DNA of 14,385 nt from an uncultured Alcaligenaceae bacterium (GTDB lineage: Bacteria > Pseudomonadota > Gammaproteobacteria > Burkholderiales > Burkholderiaceae_B): assembly GCA_937897265.1 (NCBI GenBank), contig CALCPT010000445.1:1-14385 (forward strand). The letters run 5' to 3'. Below the pieces are notes generated by a model that saw only the letters and a program-made list of their open reading frames with translations, was not told the origin of the DNA and did no database searches. The position numbers were made by a program, and so were the translations under genes. Position 1 is the first letter of the stretch. Every line of letters starts with the position of its first letter. Shown piece after piece: positions 13,076 to 14,385 of this stretch.

Positions 13076-14385
13076 CTACATCCGCCACGCCAAGTTGACA
13101 AATACATTCGAGCCCAAGTTGTTATAGCCTTGTATCAGGGTGTACTGCTTGCCAAAGACGTTGTTCCAGCGCACTTGAATTTCAGCCCCCTCAGGGAGTG
13201 GATAGCTACCTTGCAGGTTAAGCAAACTATAGCCTCCCAGGCTGCCGCCCGACATCGTATCCTTGCGTTCGCTGCTGACATACCATTCGGCCGTTAAGCG
13301 AGCGCGGCCGACGGCTTGGTCCAGCGCGAGCTTCGCCACCTGCTGAGCCCGTTGAGGTAATAAGGCACCAGTTTCGGCGTTGCGTGGGTCAAGCCAGTTC
13401 AGGCTGCCCCGCACTTGTGTAACGCTGTTGAAGCGATGCGAGCCGAACAGACTGACCCCCTGAATTAACGCCTGTCCGACGTTGACTGGCGCATAGGGCG
13501 AATAAATATCGCCAGGTATCACCGGCTGGTTCAAGATTAAGTTAGTGATTTCGTTGCGATAAGCCACCAAACTTAATTGGGTTTGTTCAGTCGAGTACTT
13601 CAGCCCTAGCTCGACATTGCGTGACTTCTCTGGTTGCAACAAGGGGTTGCCGGCATAAAACGGCGTGACCGGCCAATAGAGCTCATTAAAATTGGGCGCA
13701 CGAAAGCCCGTGTTTGCGCCGACCGTGGCGCGCCACTGCGGTGTCAGTGACAGGCCGTACACCAGGCTACCTGTCACAAAATTACCGTACTGTGAGTTGT
13801 TGTCGTTGCGCACACTCGCTTGCACCGACTGCGGTCCCCATGAGCCCCGATAGATCCCGAAAAGCGAGTTGGTGTAGCGTGTGGTTTGTTGATAGTTCAC
13901 ATACGAAGCTTGTGGATAGTCGCCATTAGACAGGGTGCCATCAACGCTTTGGTCTAACCGTTCATAGCCGAGAGAGACAATTTGAGTCGGTGAAAACTTC
14001 AGATCGTTTTGCCACAAATATTGCCCTTGGCGCGTTGCAAAGTGCTGCTTACCATCAAGCGGGTTGGTGGGCACGAGGTCAGAGCCCGCGTTCACTGTCT
14101 GATAGCGCTGATTAGTGAAGCCGGCGCGTAAGGTACTAGTCCAAAAATCAGATATCCGGTTTTTACTGGTCAGCAGGTTGGTGCTGATCGTTTGAATACC
14201 GCGATCGTTGAAATAGGGGGTGCCGGCATCGTAGGCGCCGTTCACGCTCGATTGATAACTTTGAAAGGTAAGTGTTTGGCCCGCTTTCCAGGTGTAGCCC
14301 AAGGTGCCACCGACGTTACTGCGGTAGTACGAATCTTTGTCGGGGTTATATGAGTAGTTGCCGGGCCTGGTCGCGTTGGTGCCCG
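13076..14385 (-). CDS. btuB: TonB-dependent cobalamin receptor BtuB-like, 5' end cut off by window edge
   Basis: The complement frame is open from a TAG at 13076-13078 through the right edge, giving about 435 residues of an outer-membrane beta-barrel; the signal peptide, TonB box, plug and first strands are outside the window. A TTG at 14302 is inside the barrel and is not the start: the frame continues upstream as PDKDSYYRSNVGGT, which fits a barrel strand. Recognisable parts include the receptor signature region TVGANTGFRAPNFNELYWP and PLLQPEKSRNVELGLKY, then SLNWLDPRNAETGALLPQRAQ and the final strand GSNVFVNLAWRM. It is assigned as a BtuB type from overall pattern and the btuF-like gene 33 bases downstream; other TonB ligands are possible. 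The protein ends in Met rather than the usual terminal aromatic residue. Confidence 0.82.
   Translation of the reverse strand, partial: GTNATRPGNYSYNPDKDSYYRSNVGGTLGYTWKAGQTLTFQSYQSSVNGAYDAGTPYFNDRGIQTISTNLLTSKNRISDFWTSTLRAGFTNQRYQTVNAGSDLVPTNPLDGKQHFATRQGQYLWQNDLKFSPTQIVSLGYERLDQSVDGTLSNGDYPQASYVNYQQTTRYTNSLFGIYRGSWGPQSVQASVRNDNNSQYGNFVTGSLVYGLSLTPQWRATVGANTGFRAPNFNELYWPVTPFYAGNPLLQPEKSRNVELGLKYSTEQTQLSLVAYRNEITNLILNQPVIPGDIYSPYAPVNVGQALIQGVSLFGSHRFNSVTQVRGSLNWLDPRNAETGALLPQRAQQVAKLALDQAVGRARLTAEWYVSSERKDTMSGGSLGGYSLLNLQGSYPLPEGAEIQVRWNNVFGKQYTLIQGYNNLGSNVFVNLAWRM

Noticed and set aside
14300..14302. TTG as the start codon of the TonB-dependent receptor.
   Set aside because: The frame continues open to the window edge with barrel-like sequence, so the gene is truncated by the window and does not start here.

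Overview
The window looks like chromosomal DNA of a betaproteobacterium, most likely Burkholderiales and perhaps an Alcaligenaceae-type genome of moderate GC. This rests on gene content and order: a ubiE / Tim44-domain gene / ubiJ / ubiB cluster, a separate single-domain rfaE2 (hldC), a phoB-phoR pair next to ubiE, and a thiG-thiD pair. All assignments come from reading the translated sequence; no database search was possible.

Layout from left to right. Positions 1-1617 (minus): the end of a 5-oxoprolinase operon, pxpB followed by pxpC, which runs off the left edge. Positions 1680-3702 (minus): phoB-phoR, the phosphate-starvation two-component system, with a good candidate Pho box upstream of phoB. 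Positions 3880-9534 (plus): a ubiquinone-biosynthesis block. It holds ubiE, a membrane-anchored Tim44-domain protein ending in a strong intrinsic terminator, then ubiJ-ubiB with a 4-base overlap, a ferritin-like di-iron protein of unknown substrate, and rfaE2 for heptose activation, which overlaps the di-iron gene by 4 bases. Positions 9535-9675: a short convergent intergenic region packed with inverted repeats, one of which resembles the right end of an IS200/IS605 (TnpB) element and abuts the pcm stop codon. Positions 9676-12056 (minus): thiG-thiD (4-base overlap), then a hairpin and pcm. Positions 12158-14385 (minus): a btuB-like TonB-dependent receptor, cut by the right edge, followed by a btuF-like periplasmic cobalamin-binding protein.

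Functional themes are quinone synthesis and envelope biogenesis (ubi genes, rfaE2), phosphate sensing, thiamine synthesis (thiG, thiD), vitamin B12 uptake (btuB, btuF), protein repair (pcm) and 5-oxoproline salvage (pxpBC). Most genes are ordinary housekeeping. The parts that deserve a second look are the solitary IS605-like end beside pcm and a weaker look-alike in the ubiE leader, the di-iron protein and the Tim44 protein in the ubiquinone cluster, and the palindromic Pho box between phoB and ubiE. I did not find a convincing new multi-gene system. No tRNA, rRNA, CRISPR array or complete mobile element was seen, and no gene-free stretch exceeds about 210 bases.
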